A DNA stretch of 64,000 nucleotides from Lindgomyces ingoldianus (Eukaryota > Ascomycota > Dothideomycetes > Pleosporales > Lindgomycetaceae). Positions 60,022 through 64,000 of the stretch are shown here, piece after piece (the stretch's first letter is position 1; every line of letters begins with the position of its first letter). A program made the translations under genes and the position numbers. The stretch spans positions 282,652 through 346,651 of the forward strand of contig NW_022985169.1 of NCBI RefSeq assembly GCF_010093535.1, in the 5' to 3' direction. A model generated the notes under the pieces. The model was given only the letters and a program-made list of their open reading frames with translations. It was not told where the DNA came from and searched no databases.

Positions 60022-60330
60022 CTGCAGTATCTATCTACTGCGTGTGTAGCCACGCAGAGGAGGCACCTACTGCACTAGTAGCTGTTGTATGCCCCTAGAG
60101 TTAACCGCCTGTACAAGAGCCAGCTTGCTAGCTGCAGTACCTATCTACCGCGTGCGTAGCCACGCAGAGGAGGCACCTACTGCACTAGTAGCTGTTGTAT
60201 GCCCTGAGAGTTAACTGCTTGTACAAGAGCTAGCTTGCTAGCTGCAGTACCTATCTACCGCGTGCGTAGCCGCGCAGAGGAGGCATTTACTGCGACTAGG
60301 AGCTGTTGCACGCCCTAGAGCTACCCTGCT
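60022..60330. repeat. 110-bp tandem repeats (about three units) in LTR-B
   Basis: Units begin CTGCAGTAYCTATCTACYGC at 60022, 60132 and 60242, exactly 110 bp apart. Each holds GCGTGCGTAGCCACGCAGAG, which can form a short hairpin and is also found near the 3' end of the LTR-B LTR (61427-61450), so the array probably arose from LTR sequence. Confidence 0.9.
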
Positions 60331-60389
60331 ACCCTGTACAACAGCTTACTTTTTAAGAGCCACTGTACAGTTAACTAGCACTTTCCCCC

Positions 60390-60730
60390 TGCCCCTCTCT
60401 AAGAACAGCTGTACAAACACACAACTAGCACCACCTACCTCCTACCCCCCCTAGACAACAGCTGTACAAACGCAACTAGCCTCTCCCCCCCTCCTAACAG
60501 CTGTACAAATAAGCAACTAGCCTCTACCCTAGAGCTAACTAGCTACTCTGCATAACAGCTTGCTCTTTAAAAGCTACTGTACAGTTAACTACTACTACCT
60601 AGACAACTGCTGTATAAACGCAACTAGCACCTACCCTCCCTAGACAACTGCTGTACAAACGCAACTAGCACCCTCTCCTTCCCCCCCCCTTAGATAACAG
60701 CTATATAAACAAGTAACTAGCAAACTCTTA
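60390..60730. repeat. Irregular interspersed short repeats in LTR-B
   Basis: At least six copies of a core like CAGCTGTACAAACGCAACTAG separated by C-rich spacers of variable length (CCCCCC runs). Several copies vary by transitions, such as CTATATAAACAAG. Lies just right of the 110-bp array. Confidence 0.8.
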
Positions 60731-61504
60731 CTTTGTTATAAGATACTTATATAATAAACTAGTAAAAATAACCTACATGTCTAGAATAACACTATAAAAG
60801 GAGGTTAACCTTACTTTTTTAGTAGACTATTTTAATATGTTAACAAATCTCTCTTAAGTATAATAAACCTTATATGTAGTAGATACTCTTATTTTTATGT
60901 GTATAAAAAAGTACAGTTTATCTAACTTTATAGAAGACTTAAAGGCTAGACATAACAGGATTTTAACAACTTATTTTATGCGTTTAGGTAAGAGCTCTTT
61001 TATACTCTAGCTAAGCACAGGATCTATCCTATAGGAAAGAGATGCTGTATGTAGGCTAAAAAGCTAGTAGGTGTTGCAAACTAGCAGTACACAATTAGCC
61101 CTATATAAAGAAAAGGAAAAAATATAAGAAGTAGTATAAAAAAAAGATAAAGATTAAAGTAAAGGCAATAGGCAAGTAACTTAATTTATAAAAAGAAAAA
61201 GTTGCTAGTGTCTATATATAAGTACAGCTACGTCTGTACACGTGTATAGCTAAATTAGGTTGCCTAAAACAGTTAGCTATCTAGCCTATGTGTTAGAGGC
61301 TATGTGTACTTAAAAGCTCTCTTTCTTTATACAAAGAGAGAGGGCAGTAGTTAATAATAAGAAGATCTTTGCCTACTTACCCTGTCATAGGCTGTACGCT
61401 TAGCGTACAGCTGTCCATCCACCTACCGCGTGCGTAGCCACGCAGAGAAGGGACCCACTACCAGATGCGTAGCCATCTAGAGGAGTGAGCCAACCGACAG
61501 CAGG

Positions 61505-63700
61505 TTTAGTTTCGTGTCCTAGACGTCTAAGAGACATTACTGATTGTGTGTATTAGCAACTAATTTTAAGCTTCCTTACAATACTCTAGCCTATCTAATA
61601 TATAATAATACCTCTGCAACTACATATCTAAAAGAAGTTATATTTTAATTAATAGTAGATCTAGATAGTAGCTATAAAATAACAAGCTTTTAACTAGGTT
61701 GTAACCTGTTTTAGTGGTAAGAAAGCTTAGTATATTCCTATATACAACTGTTACAGTTATGTTACAGCTATCTAACCTCTGAGTACTCTAAGGGCTTGGC
61801 ATTAGGTATATAGGCTCCTCAGCCTCTATAACTCTACCTTAAACCCTAAGGATTACTCTCTCTCTCTCTCTTTCTACCCCTCTCTTGCATTCCCTCTCTG
61901 TGCCTTTTGCTTCCTGCTTGGTACCTCTTACAATAACATTATAAACATCACATAATGCAACTCTTCAACTAAGCAATAGGTAGTTATTATACTTGAAGAG
62001 CTATCTTACACAGACTCTGTTATGTATTGTTTAAATTCTTAGATAAATCTAATACGTAGTTGCTAAGTTCTAGTTCTAAGGCAATTAAGTTAATTAAGAG
62101 TGTTTTCTTACCTAGCTGCAATTCAGCTACTTAATGTCTAAGAGGGCTAATAATTTTAATAGAGGGCTCTAATAGGCTCTGTTAGATAACCTATAGATTT
62201 CTAGCTACTTTATATTAGTAGTTGTTAAGCTAGAGTCTGTGATGGGAAGGATCTATAAGGATCTATAAGCGGGCGAGATTAAGGATCTAGATGGGATCTA
62301 GCATCCAGAGGGCATCCTATCTCACTTATAAATATCAACTATATAAGTGATATCCTCGCTGATTCAACTTGTGCATGCATTTTAGCCGTCGCTTAGCGCA
62401 TGCAGTTGTAACGAGGTAGGCACAGTCAACCACGTGGCCTTCTCTCGCTTATAGAGGTTTAGGCTAGACTAGAGACAACCTCTAGTGCTAGTGCTAGCCC
62501 TAGCATTATCTATATATATATATTATACTATGCGAGAATACTTAGCTTAAGTATTCTCGTGCGTACCTTTTGGTACAGTGGGGAAAGTCGTATAGTATCG
62601 ACTTGGCAGGCAGGGCGCCTACCTCATTACATATAGGTGTTAATGGCATTCCCAGGTTTCTAAGTCCCCACGCACTCCCATATGCCTCTGAGTGAGTTCA
62701 TACCGCATTCGGACCCATTGTCTTGCCTGTGCCGTTACATTATGTTTATTCTACGCTTTTAAGCTATAGGTAGTTAGCCTTAAGCTATAGGTTAAAGTTA
62801 GGTAACATCTAGGTTAGGTAAGGCCTAGAATAAGTATTTTGTAAGAAGGAGGATAATGTAAGGCTAAGATAGTCTTTCCACGCAACAGCTATATATGCTA
62901 TTCTGTATATAGAATTCACTGCTAGTTAATTATTTACACTTTTTTAGTTATATTAGCAGAGTAGTACAAAGCCTTGTTCTTACATACACTAGCTTAACTA
63001 AGAATTATTATAGCTCTACTACTATACGTCTAAACTAGGTTAGATTTTAATAGGTATTAGAGACAGTCTCTAGCTATATTCTAACATTGTTGTAACCTAT
63101 TTTTAAGAAGATTTAGTAAAGTATTGTATTACTAAGTTCTACATAAGACATTATAATAACCTTATAACTACACCTTAATACAACTTCTTAACTATATAAT
63201 ATATTATTATTAGAATTTAAGACCTATCTAAGATAGGCTTTATTAAAGAGGCTGTAAAATTTTAGAAGATCTAGGCTACTAGTTGTTAAGCTAGATAGTA
63301 GGCTAGAGACATTACAATTGTCTTATGTCTACAGCTTAACTAGCTGTTGTCTAAAGACTCTAAAGATCTAGAAGCTACCTTAGACTAGCCTTGTTAGAGA
63401 GCCTACAAAAATCTATAGAATTTAGTCTACTAGTTGTTAAGTTCTAGTTAGAAGAGCAATACTGTTAATCTAAAATTAGAGTATAGATAGGTTAAAATTC
63501 TTTAGGCATTTGCACTTTTTTTTACTAATAATAGTTAGAATTTAGTAAAAAAAAATACTATTTTATAGCTAGTTATAGCTTGCCTCTATATTATATTAAC
63601 TTCTAAGCCTATTTAGATATATAGTAGTAAAGATATTGTAAATCTAATTCTATTGTTATGCTTTTAAGTTAGGGGATTCATAGAGAAAATTACTGTCAGA
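61505..63700. other. AT-rich, RIP-like region, element not resolved
   Basis: Mostly AT-rich with stops in all frames, plus a less mutated patch at about 62230-62750 bounded by TGTGATGG and CCGTTACA. Several scattered TAGTTGTTAAG-type motifs (62216, 63279, 63429). No coding or complete element recognised. Confidence 0.5.
62533..62576. repeat. Perfect inverted repeat followed by a second short hairpin
   Basis: 62533-62559: two 12-bp arms, CGAGAATACTTA and TAAGTATTCTCG, around GCT. Directly after, 62563-62576: GTACC TTTT GGTAC. Both are in the less mutated patch. Confidence 0.85.
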
Positions 63701-63883
63701 TTGAAGCACTGTTTCTAGGCTTCCTGAGATGAATGATGGGTTTGGATATGATGTATGGGATGATTGATTAATTGTGTTGATTGTCCTTTTTTTTTTATCA
63801 AACCTTTTTCTGCTCTACTCGTGTTGCTCGGCTTTTTGTTCTGCCGATCCGAGTCCCTCGCGCACTAGCCCTATGCGCGACCA

Positions 63884-64000
63884 GCTTGCAACATGCTGCA
63901 ATTTGCTGCAAAATGCTGTAACATGCTGCAATTTGCTGCAATTTGCTGCAACATGCTGTAAAATGCTGCAATTTGCTGCAACATGCTGCAAAATGCTGCA
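63884..64000. repeat. 10-bp tandem array running off the window
   Basis: Eleven or more units of the form A-n-n-TGCTGCA in strict 10-bp register, with three main variants ACATGCTGCA, ATTTGCTGCA and AAATGCTGCA, two of the units ending TGTA. Continues past base 64000. Confidence 0.95.

Larger units (their letters stand above)
53943..61499 (+). mobile_element. LTR-B: short non-autonomous LTR element with a nested gypsy element in its left LTR
   Basis: Seen: a left LTR of 291 bp in two pieces (53943-54206 plus 59875-59901) and an intact right LTR of 291 bp (61209-61499), flanked by GCAGG (53938-53942 and 61500-61504). Interior 59902-61208 is only 1307 bp and has no coding pattern but is packed with tandem repeats. 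The tract AAAAAGAAAAAGTTGCTAG adjoins the right LTR, as in LTR-A, so plus orientation. Size and lack of coding sequence fit a TRIM/LARD-type element moved by another element's proteins. Confidence 0.9.

Noticed and set aside
63884..64000. CRISPR-like regular array
   Set aside because: Units are 10 bp with no spacers; it is a plain tandem repeat in a eukaryotic genome.

Overview
The window looks like nuclear DNA of a filamentous ascomycete (Pezizomycotina). The genes are widely spaced, lie on both strands and carry 46-105 nt introns with fungal splice signals. Families include a Zn2Cys6 transcription factor, a DUF3176 membrane protein, an F-box/ankyrin protein and a HeLo/kinase-like relic. Long AT-rich blocks are transposons in which C-to-T and G-to-A changes have produced stop codons, the mark of repeat-induced point mutation (RIP). 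No species can be named from sequence alone.

Layout. 1-2041 (minus) is a partial gene joining an IDO/PrnB-like haem domain directly to a CPR/sulfite-reductase-type FAD domain. 3851-5218 (minus) is an F-box/ankyrin gene. 5600-5890 is a RIP-diverged repeat pair, and 5895-6985 (minus) a RIP-killed MFS sugar transporter. 7408-8964 (minus) is an aldehyde dehydrogenase whose proposed start lies about 107 bp from a transposon. 9072-18858 is a Fot1/pogo-like DNA transposon split by a 7.67-kb Ty3/gypsy element (10965-18635). 22509-24911 (minus) is DUF3176. 25.8-28.7 kb holds two dead kinase-like genes. 29409-30705 (plus) is a GT8-like glycosyltransferase with an altered metal motif. 32212-33807 (minus) is a flavocytochrome b2-type dehydrogenase. 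35.3 kb holds a membrane-protein relic. 36405-40114 (minus) is a PMC1-type Ca2+-ATPase. 41580-42975 (plus) is a Zn2Cys6 factor that ends early. 44781-45451 (plus) is an unknown small protein.

From 45968 almost to the right end the DNA is mobile-element sequence: a 3.08-kb hAT transposon (45968-53159) split by a 4.1-kb LTR element (LTR-A), then a second LTR element (LTR-B, 53943-61499) whose left LTR was split by a 5.66-kb Ty3/gypsy element. Ends, target-site duplications and equal-length LTRs can be read directly for all five elements. The four LTR elements share a mirror-image RIP pattern: the outward-facing part of each LTR is well preserved and the inward-facing part is mutated. 61.5-63.7 kb is unresolved AT-rich sequence, and a 10-bp tandem array runs off the right end.

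The functional genes do not form an evident pathway or cluster. The most novel protein is the haem-domain/FAD-reductase fusion at the left edge. The most informative DNA structure is the nested, RIP-graded transposon stack. I saw no CRISPR array, tRNA or rRNA that I could support.
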